NCBI GenBank assembly: GCA_022578965.1
Contig: MU400637.1
Coordinates: 1-64,000 of the forward strand
Length of the DNA stretch: 64,000 nucleotides
Reading direction: 5' to 3'
DNA from: Xylaria sp. FL1777
Taxonomy: Eukaryota; Ascomycota; Sordariomycetes; Xylariales; Xylariaceae
Below the pieces are notes generated by a model, which had not been told where the DNA came from, did no database searches, and worked only from the letters and a program-made list of their open reading frames with translations. Made by a program: the position numbers and the translations under genes. This document shows positions 12,849 to 24,484 of the stretch, piece by piece. How positions within the stretch are numbered: the first letter of the stretch is position 1; each line of letters begins with the position of its first letter.

Positions 12849-15800
12849 TTATTTTAAGTGCTTTAGACTAGAATAGTTCTTGCGTTTGTATTTTTTTAGC
12901 TATACTACCTTTTTATTAATTATAACCTTTTTTATTCCCTTTAATACAAACTTGGAATTTTGGTCTAAAGCAATTATATTGATTTTTTTGCTTACGTTTT
13001 TATTTAAAAAACAACAAACTGTAATTTATTTATGTAGCAACTTTAAATCTGTTTAAAGTTATACTTAATTAATTAATTATTGTATTTTGCATATAGTTAT
13101 ATTTTTTTTGTATTTTTTTAACGCTTGGTTTTTGTTGCATTGCATACTATGGATTTTCTAACTAAAATATTGTTTTTTTTACTATTGTTTTTCTTGCGAT
13201 TATTTTGCTTGCTTGTATAGTTTATTATATTAGCGTTTATGCTACTTCTTATATCTAAATTAATTGATTTTTTTAATACTACTTTTATTGCTTTTAACTT
13301 TAAAAATAATTTTAATTATAAAAGCAATAATTTAAACAAGAAATTTGATGTTATACGTTAGTAATAGGTTGCAATAAATACGCAAAAGTACTAGTATTGC
13401 AATTATAATTAAACCTATAATTTTTGTTAGTTTTTAAAAGGATAGCTTTTATTGCGAACTATAACTAATAATTAGTTAAAGCTATAAATACGCAAAATAA
13501 TTAACGTATTAAAAGACTTTAAAGTTTAATAGTGTTTTTAAAAAGCTAGTATTTAAATAAAATTTAAAGAAAACAATACAAGTTATAATATTGCTAATAT
13601 TTTTGCATTTTAAAACAAGCTTTTTACTTTATTTAAACAATTAGCTTTTACTAAATTTAATTTTAAAGCATTTAAAGCTTTTAATAAAAAGCTTTGCTAA
13701 GTTAAAAATATTTGTAATATATAATAGATTAAAAAGTTACTTTGTTTTTTTTAGTTTTAAATTTAAAACGCATTTTTACGTTTTGCTGCTTTTTTTTTAG
13801 GTATTTTTACGAATTAGCAAACTAGGTATAAATTTTATAATGTAACTAAAGCTAATATGCTGTTTTTTTATATTGCTAAAGCATATATAATTATAGCTTT
13901 ATTATTAAATATATATGTATTTTTAATAAGCAATTTTTTATAGTAATTTATTAATATTTATTTTTATAGTAGTAAAACATAAACTTAAATAATTAATACT
14001 TTTATTTAATTTAAAGTATATATTAGCTATAAGTTTGTTTTAAAATAGCTAAATAAAATAGCTAAACAAAGTTATATATATAGTAGTTAGTTAGCTAATG
14101 TTTTAATACTTAAATTAATAAATATATAGCTTAACTTAAAGCATATTATTTATAACTTAAGTATTATGTTTATATATAACAATTTTAACTTTAAAAATAG
14201 TATTTAAAATTTTAGCATAAGTTATAAAAATATTATGCAAAATTTAACTAATTGTTTTATAGTTGCTAGTTTAAATATGCTTAGCTTATTTATGCAGTTA
14301 TAATAGTATACTATTACTTTTTTTAAAAAAAAATAGCTTTTTTTTTACTTAATGCTAACTTTAGCTTATATAAATAAAGCAACTAATTATTTATTAGTTT
14401 ATGCTATTTGTTTTTTATTTAAATTATTACATTTAGAAAGGTTTGCTTTATTTTTAAACATTATATAACTATAAAATAACGTTAGCTATATTTTGTAAAC
14501 TTTTGTTATTTACGAAAACAAAAAGAAAATATCTAGAGTATATTAAGTTTATAATACTTTATTTTGCACTATTTTAAATTATTAAGACTATAATAAACAA
14601 TTTGCAATAATATATAAAAATTAAAAAACTATATTTTTTATTTAAGCTATAGTAGCTGCTTAAATAAAAGCAAGCAATATATATAACCATAAATAATAAA
14701 TGCTTTTTATACTAGCTTTTTTTTATATTGCGCTAAACTTTATTTAACTAATTTTTTGGACTTTTTAAGATTTTTTTATAAAACATAACATGCAATTTTT
14801 TAGCTGCAAATAGCATATTAAAAAAAATAAGGTTTAATATTATTAAGCTTTACTATTGCTACATAATAGGTTTTATGCTTATATTTTAGCGTTTTTAATT
14901 TATAACTTAGTTAAATTTAGTATATTATTTTTTAATAAAGTTTAACTAGATTATATTTAAACAGCATTAAAAAGCATAGATTTTATATTATTTAAGCAAA
15001 AAATTGCAGCTTTATAGTTTTAATAATTAAAATATATAAGTTAAACAAAAAAATATACTTAAAAGAAAAGCAAATTAATTAATATTAAGTTTTAAAACTA
15101 TTGCTAATATATAAGTATTATAAAATATTTATTTATAATAATTATAGCAATTTAGCTTAATAACTATAAAGTGCTATATTAAATTATTTTTTACTTTTTT
15201 ATTTTTTTTTATAAAAAAAAGTTTAGTAATTATGAACTAAAGATATTATATTTTGCTTAGTTATTTTATTTTAATGTTATAGAACTAAAACTTATAATAA
15301 AAATATTGTAGTTAGGCTTTATTTAGTATATTATAGCTAAAAGCAAATAAAAAGCTATTAATTTAGCTTTAAAATATATTAATAGTACTTTTATAATTAA
15401 TATAAAAAATAACAAGAACTTTATATAAAATATTTTTATTATATTTAATTAATTAGCTATTATAAGCTTTTATATTGCTTTAATTTATAGCAGTATAAAA
15501 TAGTTTTTTTAAACATATTAAAATAAGCAGCATATTTTTTTTTTATCAACTAAAATGTTATTAAATATGCTTACAAAATATATATTAATAGTAACATTAA
15601 ACAATGTATTAATAGCTATATTATATTATATAATCTTTTTAATACGCTAAATCTATTAATAAAAGAAAAGCAATAATTTATTAATATTAAAATTAATAAG
15701 TTTAATATTAAGGTTGTTTAATTAACTAAAGTTTTAATATAGCAAAATATATTAAGTTTAGTTAATAAAAATAAGCTATTTGTTAAAAGTAATAAAAAAT

Positions 15801-17440
15801 AGCAATTATATATTTTTAATTATAAAAAAGCAAAAAAAGAAAAAAAAAAACTAAAGAATTATGGCTAAATATAAATTAGCGCAAAGTATTATATACGTTT
15901 TATTTTGTTTGCTTTTTTTTTAGCCTTTTAGAACTACTATTTGCTAGCAATTTTTTATTATGCTTTAATAGTTTAAATTATATTAGTAAATTTATCGCTA
16001 GTAATATATTTATATATATAAAAAAAGCACTTAAAAGTAATGCAACTATAGTTAGTTTTACTAAAAACAATAAAACAAAAGTTATAGCTGCTATTAAATA
16101 TAAAGCTAACTAGCTTAATTATATATTAAGCATTTAATAAGTATTTAACTACTGCTTTGTTTGCATTTTTAGTATTAATTTTAAAATTAAACAAAGTATG
16201 TTTTTAGTAGTATTTTTAATTTGTGCTTTGTTTGTAAAATGTTTAGTATGCTTATTAAAAGCATACTAATACATTATAAAAAGCTTAATATATAAAACGT
16301 AGCTATATTTTTTTTATTTATTTTATTTAAATATTTTTATAGCATTATAAACTAAAAAGAATATAATATTTATATTAATTATTTTATTAAATATAGTAGC
16401 AATATATTACTAAACTTTTTTTAGTATAAAATATTCTGCTATATTATTAATAGCAAAATTTAAGTATTAATATAAGTTTGCAAAGTGTTTTACGCAAAAT
16501 TTTTAAAGCTTTTACTATAAAAACTAAAAAATAGTTCTTTTTTAAAGCATAAACTATTAGTATATTTTTAGCAGTAATTTTAGTAGTTAGCTAAAGTTAT
16601 AATAATATAAGTTGTAATATATTTTTTATTATATATTTTTTTGCTTTTTAATATTCTTATTATTTAGCTGCTATAAAAACTATAAAGTATACTTTTTAAA
16701 GCATTTTATATTTATAAACTTATATATACTTAATTAAATCGCTTACAGCTTGTTTTTAAACTTTAGTTTAGCTTTAGTTTATTTAGTAAGCTTAACTAGC
16801 TTAAACTATTTTAGTTTAAAGTTAACTATTAAACTATTTTTATTTTTAAGCTTATTAGTTATAATTAATTAATAGTTTAATAGCATGAACTATATATAAT
16901 TAAACATTAAACTTTTTAATGCATTATTAGTTAGTTTATTTAGTTTGCTAAGTTTTTTAATAAATTTTAAAAGTTTTAAAGCTGTTAGTTTTTTTAAAAA
17001 GCAACTATTAATTAAGCTAAAGCTAAAATTATTAAAAGTTTGCGGTTTTATAGTAAAGTAAAAAAATAACACTAATTAATAAATTAATAAATAAAGCTTA
17101 ACTTTTAACTATTTAAGCTTAAAATACTACAATATAATAAAGTATTTTAATTATAAAGTTAACGCTAAATATAAACATTACTATAAAAAGCTTTAAGCAA
17201 TATTATAATTGTTTTTTTTAAGTTTTATTAGCAAATAATTTATAAATGTAAGTAGTATGCATACGTATATAAAATGAACTTTAGCTCAAAAATCAACAAA
17301 GGTTTTTTAAATTAAAATATATAAAACATAAGCTTTAAACCTATAAATATATTTGCACGGGCCTTTAAAAAAGGTGGGTTATAACTTGCAGCAAGCGTAG
17401 CTTGCTGTTTTATGTTTCTAGTTTAAAGCACCTGAAATAA
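12849..17440 (+). mobile_element. hAT-A DNA transposon, complete copy 2
   Basis: A 4592-bp insertion within copia copy 1, flanked by the perfect 8-bp duplication AATTATAT (12841-12848 and 17441-17448). The uninterrupted copia copy 2 shows the empty site near 55.78 kb. Terminal inverted repeats of about 25 bp read TTATTTTAAGTGCTTTAGAC at the left and TTATTTCAGGTGCTTTAAAC (inverted) at the right. The 8-bp duplication, terminal repeat style and length fit the hAT superfamily. Just inside the right end is a local palindrome, GCAAGCGTAGCTTGC, of the sort that could serve as a subterminal transposase site. Coding content is a RIP-broken transposase on the plus strand. Confidence 0.93.
13149..16860 (+). 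pseudogene. hAT-A transposase relic
   Basis: The best candidate start is the ATG at 13149, 300 bases inside the left terminus. The first ~70 codons read with only scattered stops: a hydrophobic start, then a Ser/Thr/Asn-rich stretch that in the unmutated parent would be Ser/Asp-rich, then a segment around 13380-13410 in which a YCNY-like remnant suggests a BED-type zinc finger near the N terminus, the usual place in hAT transposases. Beyond about 13.5 kb stops are too frequent to follow the frame, and I could not identify the C-terminal dimerisation motif, so the end is only a rough limit. An open frame on the opposite strand near 16890-17072 is preserved in the fragment at 53036-53221 but shows no domain. 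The transposase call is inferred mainly from the element structure. Confidence 0.45.
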
Positions 17441-18940
17441 AATTATATGTTTAGTTTAGAAAACTTAATACTTGCTTGCTTGTTTGTTATGCTTGCGCGT
17501 TTTTTTTGCTGCTGCTGCTGCTTTTTTTTTGCTTTTTTTTCTTTAAATCCTTTAGACTTTTTAGTGCTTTTTTTTTCTGTTTGCTTAGCTTTTTTTTTAG
17601 CTTCTAGCAGTTCTTTTTGCGCTTTTTTACTATTGTAAAAAGTACAAAAAGCTATAAAAGTTTAAAAAAAAGACGAAAACAAAAAAAAAAGAAAAAAAAA
17701 AAGAAAAAAAAAAAAAAACAAAAATAAAAACAAAAACAAAAGCTTTTTTTTTTTTACTGCTATTGCTGCTTGCTATAGCTACTATTAAGCTTTTTATATT
17801 ATTACTGCTACTTTAACTTATATACTATATACGCTAGTTATAATTAAGCTTACTTTAGTTTTTTATAAGCAATACGTTGCTTTGTTTTTATTAAAAGCAA
17901 GTAATAGCTACTATAAATAAATAGCTAGTTATAAGTTTTGCTATAGCTAGTGCTACATAAATAAAAAAGCTTATATGCTAATATAAAAATTTTTTTTTTT
18001 TTTTTATAAATGCTTATAACTATAAAAAGCAAAAGTTAATAATTTAATAGCGCTGCTTATATAGCACTTTTTATTTTTGTTTTTATTACTACGTTTAAAG
18101 CTAGTATTACTATTTTTATAAATAGCTTTTTTTAGTTAGCTTAACTATTATTTATGTTTTTTAATAGCTTTAATTCTTTTTATTAATAAATTTTAGCTTT
18201 TTAATATATTATTATTTATAAAGTTTGTTATATATTTATAATAAACTTTGCAGTAATATATATTAATATTACTACTGTTATTACTGCTATTATTACTGCT
18301 TGCTTTTTAATTACTGCTTTTTTTTTTTTTAATTAAGCGCTTATTTAAGCATGCTTTTTTAATGAAGAAAAAAAAGATAAAAATAACAAAAATAACAATA
18401 ATAATAATAACGAGCTTTTTTTTTTAGAAAAGCTGTTTGTTGCGCTTTTTGCACAAAAAAAAAAAAGAAAAAAAAAAAGAAAAAAACAAAAACAAAAAAA
18501 AAAACAAAAAGAAAAACAAAAATAATAATGCTAGCTAAGCGCTTTTTTAGTGCAAAGTTATTAAGCACTTTTAGTGCACTTAAATTGTTTTTTTTCTTTT
18601 TTTTAATTTTTAATTTGTTAAAAAAAAGAAAGCTTTAAGCTTTAACTTAATTAATTTTTTTGCTTTTTTTAATTTGTTTTTTTTAATTAAATAATCTTTA
18701 TTAATTAAATTAATAAGCGCTATAAAGTGCTTAAACTATGCTTAATTTAATTTTTTAGTTAAACTATTTATTAATATTTAGTTAATAAATAAGTAAACAA
18801 CTTTAAAGGTTTTTTTTAAGTACTTTTGTTTTATTTATATGTTTTAAATATTTATATATTATAATTAAGTGTTAATTTTTTAGTTTTTATTTATTACTAG
18901 TTATATAGCTTATAAATTATTTAAATAAATTATTTAAGCA
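17441..18940 (-). other. Copia copy 1, extra lysine/alanine-rich 3' module, interrupted at its outer edge by hAT-A
   Basis: The region lies between the end of the pol relic and the hAT-A insertion. It corresponds to about 55.79-57.28 kb in copia copy 2. Long A and T runs, GCT triplet runs (five in a row near 17508) and AAAAAG runs dominate. Read on the minus strand they give Lys-, Ala- and Ser-rich peptide frames broken by TAA/TAG at likely Gln positions. The plus-strand open frame at 17447-17638 and the minus-strand frame at 18359-18568 are consequences of this low-complexity composition. Whether it was a separate coding region or a structured untranslated region is not clear. Confidence 0.5.
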
Positions 18941-21900
18941 TTTTATAAGTTAAACTATAAGTTTTTATATAGTTTTTATAGCGCTATTATTTTTTTGTTA
19001 GTTAAACTAAAAGCATTAATTTTAGCTTTAGTTATAAAAGTAATTATAGTACTTTGCTTAGTAGCTTTTTATATTATGGCTTTTTTAAATAAAAAGATTA
19101 TATAGCTATATAATAAGCATTAAATCTTTAGGTTATTTGCAAAAAATGCATTTTTTGCTATAAAAAGCACTTATACGCTTAAGTTTTAAGTTTTATATAA
19201 TATTTTTACAAAACAGGTTTTATATAAATATTATATAACTTAGTTAGCTATACATTTATGCTTTTTGTTTAAATTAGTTAAAAACTTTAATAGCTATACA
19301 GTTATATATGTTATATTTAGTTTTAATATAATAGCATTATATAAAATTAATTTTATGCGCTTTTAATAAGCTTTAATTTTTTGCTTTAAAGCTTTTTTAA
19401 GATTTTTTATAAGTTTTTTTGTAAATAAAACAGTTATTAGCGTTTAGCTTTTATTAATAAAGTTATAACGCTTTGCTACTTTTTTAATATATTAGTTATG
19501 CATTAGCATAATGGTTTTTTTTTTTTAGTTTTAAACTATTTTAATTTTTAAAAACTAAGTTATATTGCTTTGCTTTTTTAGTTTATAAGCGCTATTTATA
19601 GGTTTAATTATTTTAATAGCTTTTTTAGTATGTTTTTTTTTATAAATAATTAAAAAGTTATTTATATAAAACATAATAAATATTATACGCTTTTTAATAT
19701 AAAATAAGTATAGCTTTTTTAGTAAAAGTTTTATATTAACTTTTAATAAAGTTTTTGCAAATTTTTTATATTATAATAAAAGCAAGTTTTATAAGTTATA
19801 TAAAGCGCGCTATAAAAGTTTAACTTTATTATTTTAAGCAAATTTTTTTAATAACCATACTATAATAAATATTTTGCTATTTTTAAAAGCGTTTAAAAAT
19901 GCTTTAATTACGTTAAATTGCTTAATTTTTATGTTATATTTAGCTGCTATAGCTATAATTAAGCAAAACATTTTTATAGTTAATATAGTAGCATAAATAA
20001 ATTATAAAAAGTTTTTTAATTATAAGTTTTTTTTTACTATTATTTTAGCTTTATATGTTTTAAAATAACTTTTATTATTAAACTTATATATAAATACTTA
20101 TTTTAATAAAACAAAAGCATTTTAAGCGCTTTTTTTAAATATAATTTTAAGCGCTTTTAGTTTTTTTAGTTTTTAGTACGTTTTATATACCTTTTTTTTA
20201 AATTTTTTTTTAAGTTAATGTTTTAATAAGTTTTTTTATAACTTTAGTAGTAAAGTTAGCAAGTTGCTTTTATAAATCCAGTTAATTTTTATTTTAATTT
20301 ATTTTAATTTATTTTGTTTTATTATTGCTATAAATATAGCATGTAATGTTTTATGTTTTTTATTTTTTTTATGTAGTGCTTTTTATTAATTAAGCAAAAA
20401 CATTACTAAAAAAAATAGCTAGTTTAAGTCTTTAGTTAAAAAATTAATTTTTTTTTTGTAAATATTATTATTATAAAAATAGCGCTTTTTTTATTATTAT
20501 TAAAGCGCTTTTTTTTTTAGCATTATTTAAGTTTTGTTTTTTTATTTTTTAGCTTAATTTTAACGCTAGTAAACAAACTTTATACTTGTACTTTTGCTTA
20601 ACTAGTTGTTTTTTTGTTTTTTAAAGATTTTTAATTTTTAAGTTATTTGTTATTTTTTGCTTTTATGCGCTTAATAAGTTAGTTTTTTATAACGCATTTA
20701 AGTTAATTTATTAAGTACTATTATTGCTTTTTATTATAAGCTAGTATTTTTTAAGCTTTAGTGTTTTTTAAAAAGTTATAAGTTTATGTAGCTAATTTTT
20801 ATAATTTTAAAACTTTTTGCTTTTTTAAATAAACTTACTAAGCACTTTTACTTTTAATTTTTGCTTTTTTTATAAAGCTATAATAAGCTTATTAAATAAG
20901 TTAAGCGTATTTTTAAGCTATTTAAAAGCATTAGTATTTAATTTATATATTATATTTTTTGCTTATAGTTATATATTTATTATATTAATAAGATTTTTTG
21001 AAATTTTATTTAACACTTTAATTTTTTTAACTTATGCTTTAGTAATTTTAATTACTAAGCGCTTTTGTTTTTTATAATAAAATAGCTCTTTATTAAATTT
21101 AATATTTTATATAATAATAACTTTTTATAGCTAAAGTATTTAAATTTAGTATAAATTGCTAGCTATATATTTAACTAAGTATTTTATATACGCTTTAAAA
21201 CATGTTTTATAATTATGCTTGTTTTTTTTTACGTTTTTATCTTTTTTTAAAAAATATGTTTTATATTTATAAGCATATATTTAACTTTAGTTTAAGCGTA
21301 AGCTTTTTATTAAAAACTTAACTATTTTTAATATATATTATTAAAACTATTAAATAAACTAACGCTTAAAAACTTTATATAAAGCATATATATTATATAT
21401 TTTTAAAAAGCTTATATTATATAGCTATACTGCAGCTTATATAGCTTTTAGTTATAGTTTATTTAATAATTTAATATTAATTAACATTTTAATTGTTTTT
21501 TTAATAATTTTTTGTTTGTTTGTTTAAACTTTTTAAAAAGCTTTTTAACGTATATAAAAAGCATTTTTAAATTAATGCTTTAGTTTTTAGTTTAAAGTTC
21601 GTATTAAGATTTGCTTTATATTATAATTATTACTTTTTTATTGTTGCTTTATATTTTATATATAAAAAGCTTGTATTGCTTTATTATTTAGCGTTTAAAT
21701 TTTAAGATTTTTTTAAAAACTTTATTTTAGGTTTTTTTTAAAATTAAGTATGCTTAAATATAGCTACTAAACTTATTTTTAATAATTAATAGCTAATTAA
21801 ACCTGTTATATTTTTTAAAGTAATTAAATAAGTTTTAGTTGATTTTTTAGAACAGTTTTACTAAACGTTATTTAAATAAACGTTTAAAAATCTTTTAATA

Positions 21901-24150
21901 AGCGTGCGCTTATATATAATTTTTATACTTTAAGCGTAATATTTTTTTGATTTTTATATTATATGCTTTATAAACTAAAGCTTTAAGCGCTTTTAGTTTT
22001 AAGTACTTAACGCATAAATGCTATAAGTTTTCTGTATTTCTTTTTAAATTAAAAAGATTTTTTAACTATTTTTATAAGCGTTAACTTTTTCCAGCATTTT
22101 GTTTATGTATTAGTGCAATATTTAAGCTTATATTTAAAACTTTTTTTATTTTTTTTTTAGCGTTTTATAGATTTTTTATTAAGCTTTTATTTTTATTTTT
22201 AGCATGTTATAAATGTTTTTTTAGGTAATTTTTTTTTTTTTAGCGTTTAATATTAGTTTTGCTACGTTTATTAAAATTTTTGTAAAAAATTAAAAAGGTT
22301 TAGTTATTAAAAATCAATTAAAATAAACAATAATAAGCTTATATTTAAAAAAACTAAATTATAATACTTTTTAAAAATAGCTATAAGCGCTTTTTTTTTT
22401 TTTGTTTTTATAGCATAAAATATAATTAAGTTTGCTATACTAAATTTTGTTATTTTATAACTTAGCTTTTAAAATTATATTTATATAAAAGCTTTTTATA
22501 AGTATTACTTTTATAAGTATAAAGTTTTTTGTTTTTTTGTTTTAAATATTTGCTAGCATGTTTTTTATGATTTTTTTTCTAGTTTTAAAAATTAAAAATT
22601 AGCTTATATTAGCTTTAACTATTTTGCTATTTTTTCCTAAAAAAAAAGATTTAAGCATTAATAAATCTTTATAGTTAATTAAATATACTACTTTACAATT
22701 ATTTATTAAAGTGCTATTTAATAGCATATAAAGTACTTAATTAAATATTATATATATTTTTTAGCGCTTTTTATTAGTTATAATAATAGTTAAGTTAATA
22801 ATTATGCAAATAACTTTTTTTTTTAAAAAGTTTAAGTTTTTTTAATTTAGGGTTTATACTTTTTAAAAAAAGTAAAAAACGCTTTATTTGTTTTTGCTTA
22901 TTAACTGCTTTAAATTCTTTTATTAAAAAAAATTATAGCGCTTTTTAATATTTTTTACTTACGTTTTAATAAAATATTTTATTAAACAAAACTTAGTATT
23001 ATTAATAATTATATATTAAAAAATTATATAAATATATAAGTTTTACTTATATATTTAATTAAAGGTATTATAATATAAGCAGTTATATTTATTTTTTTAG
23101 CAAAACGTTTTTTGTGTTTAATTTTAAGCATAGTTAAATAACTGTTTTTTTAGTGCAGTATAGCTTATAAAAACATTTATGCTTAATTTTTTTTTTTTTA
23201 AAAAGTATAGTTATATAATATATTTCTAAAAATTTTAGCAAGCTAGTTAAAAATAATTATTAGTTTTTTTAGTAGCTCGTTTTTAATAAACTTATTAAAT
23301 TATAACTTAGTTTAGCTTAAAGCTATTTATTGCTTTATTACTTTTAAAAAGGTTTTTATAGCTAAAATATTTATAACTTTTAGTAATTAGCGCATTTTAG
23401 TTTGCTAGTAAGCAATTTTTTAGTTTTTAAACTATTTTATAATATTTATGCTTTTTTAATAAGCTTTAGCAAACATTTTTACTACTTTTGTAATATAAAC
23501 GTTTAAACGCTTAACTTTAAAAAAGCTAACTTGCTTTTTAAAGCTTTTATTAGATTTTATATATAAATATATTTATTTTTAACAATTTAAATGCAAGCTA
23601 TTTTAAAGCGCTGTTTATTTATAGTTTTATTAATTTATATAAATAGCACATTATATTTAGCTATATAAGCTACTTAAACTATTATTTTTTTAAGATATTT
23701 TTTAGTTAATTTATTTATTAACGCTTTAACTTTTATATATAATAGCTATATATTATTAAAAGTTAAAGCTAGTAGCTTTAGTTAGCTTATTATAGTAAGT
23801 TATTATTTCGCTAGTTTTTTATTATAGTAAGTTTATTTTTATTTAAAAATTAGTTTAATTGCTAGCTTATTTAATAATAGCTTAAAAGCACAAGTTAAGT
23901 TATAATTTTTAGTTAGTTTTAAGCTAACTAATAACTATATTTTTAGCATTTTTACGTGCGCTTAAAAACAAGTATACTTTTTTGCTTAGTTTTAGTAAGT
24001 TTTAAGCAAAAAGTTTTAAAAAAGCTTTTGCTGCTTATACAAATTTATAATACAAGTATTAGTAAGCTTAAAAAGCGCTACTAAGTAATTTTAAAATGCT
24101 TAATTAATTTAATATAAAAAGAAAAAAAAAACAGTTATTTTTGCTAGTTT
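18940..24150 (-). pseudogene. Copia gag-pol relic, copy 1
   Basis: This is the RIP-mutated counterpart of the better-read relic in copy 2. Reverse transcriptase is recognisable: NAFLNAF-like residues at about 19900, a KRVLY-like segment matching the family's ALYGL region, and the catalytic box read as YINN at 19657-19668, where functional enzymes have YVDD or YIDD. RNase H is at about 18.94-19.10 kb, including a counterpart of the ST.EAE region followed by an Ala/Leu-rich helix. Integrase and gag lie toward 24 kb. The frame is littered with stops from CAA/CAG and TGG codons. Limits are approximate. Confidence 0.82.
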
Positions 24151-24190
24151 TAAAAAAAGCACTACTATTATTAAAGCATTAGTTCATTAA

Positions 24191-24208
24191 GCAAACTAAG
24201 CTTATAAC
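24191..24208 (-). promoter_or_regulatory. Copia copy 1 primer binding site
   Basis: Directly inside the 5' LTR (minus-strand sense) the sequence reads GTTATAAGCTTAGTTTGC. This matches, allowing mainly RIP-type transitions, the complement of the anticodon region of initiator tRNA-Met (GTTATGGGCCCAGCACGC in fungi). Copia-type elements are known to prime from this internal half-tRNA, so the site supports both the class and the strand. Confidence 0.75.
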
Positions 24209-24479
24209 TTTAAAAAATTTAGCTATATAAAATAAAAATAAACTAGCGCTTTTATAAAGCGCTTTTTAGTTTAAGTTAAAAATATATATTAAAAAGTTAT
24301 ATTTTATTTCTTTTATTTATTAATTTTTTAGTATATTTATATATGCTATATACTGCTAGTTATTTATGTTTATTTAGTTAAACTTTGCTTAACTTAACTT
24401 TATAAAGTAAATAACGCTTATAACTATAAGTAGCTTATGCTATGTTTTTTTTTTAGCTTAAATAAGGCGCTCTATTATA
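24209..24479 (-). repeat. Copia copy 1, 5' LTR
   Basis: 271 bp; the upstream LTR for minus-strand transcription. It aligns over its whole length with 11904-12175, 54887-55156 and 62545-62815. The palindrome AGCGCTTTTATAAAGCGCT is intact. The outer end reads CTATTATA where the best preserved LTR has CCGTTACA. Confidence 0.9.
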
Positions 24480-24484
24480 ATATG

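Larger units (their letters stand above)
11904..24479 (-). mobile_element. Ty1/copia LTR retrotransposon, copy 1, split by hAT-A
   Basis: Two LTRs (11904-12175 and 24209-24479) bound the element, and flanking 5-mers ACATG (11899-11903) and ATATG (24480-24484) form a target duplication differing by one C-to-T. Removing the 4592-bp hAT-A insertion and its 8-bp duplication leaves about 7976 bp, close to the 7929 bp of copy 2 at 54887-62815; part of the difference is a segment of about 45 bp near 12.38-12.43 kb that copy 2 lacks. The element is transcribed on the minus strand, as shown by the primer binding site next to the LTR at 24209 and by the order of pol domains. All coding potential is destroyed by RIP. 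Confidence 0.93.

Noticed and set aside
18359..18568. Low-complexity Phe/Lys-rich frames here and at 17447-17638, 55788-55979, 55958-56161, 56591-56869
   Set aside because: They are made of homopolymer runs and lie on the strand opposite to the copia gene or in shifted frames; AT-rich runs rarely produce stops.
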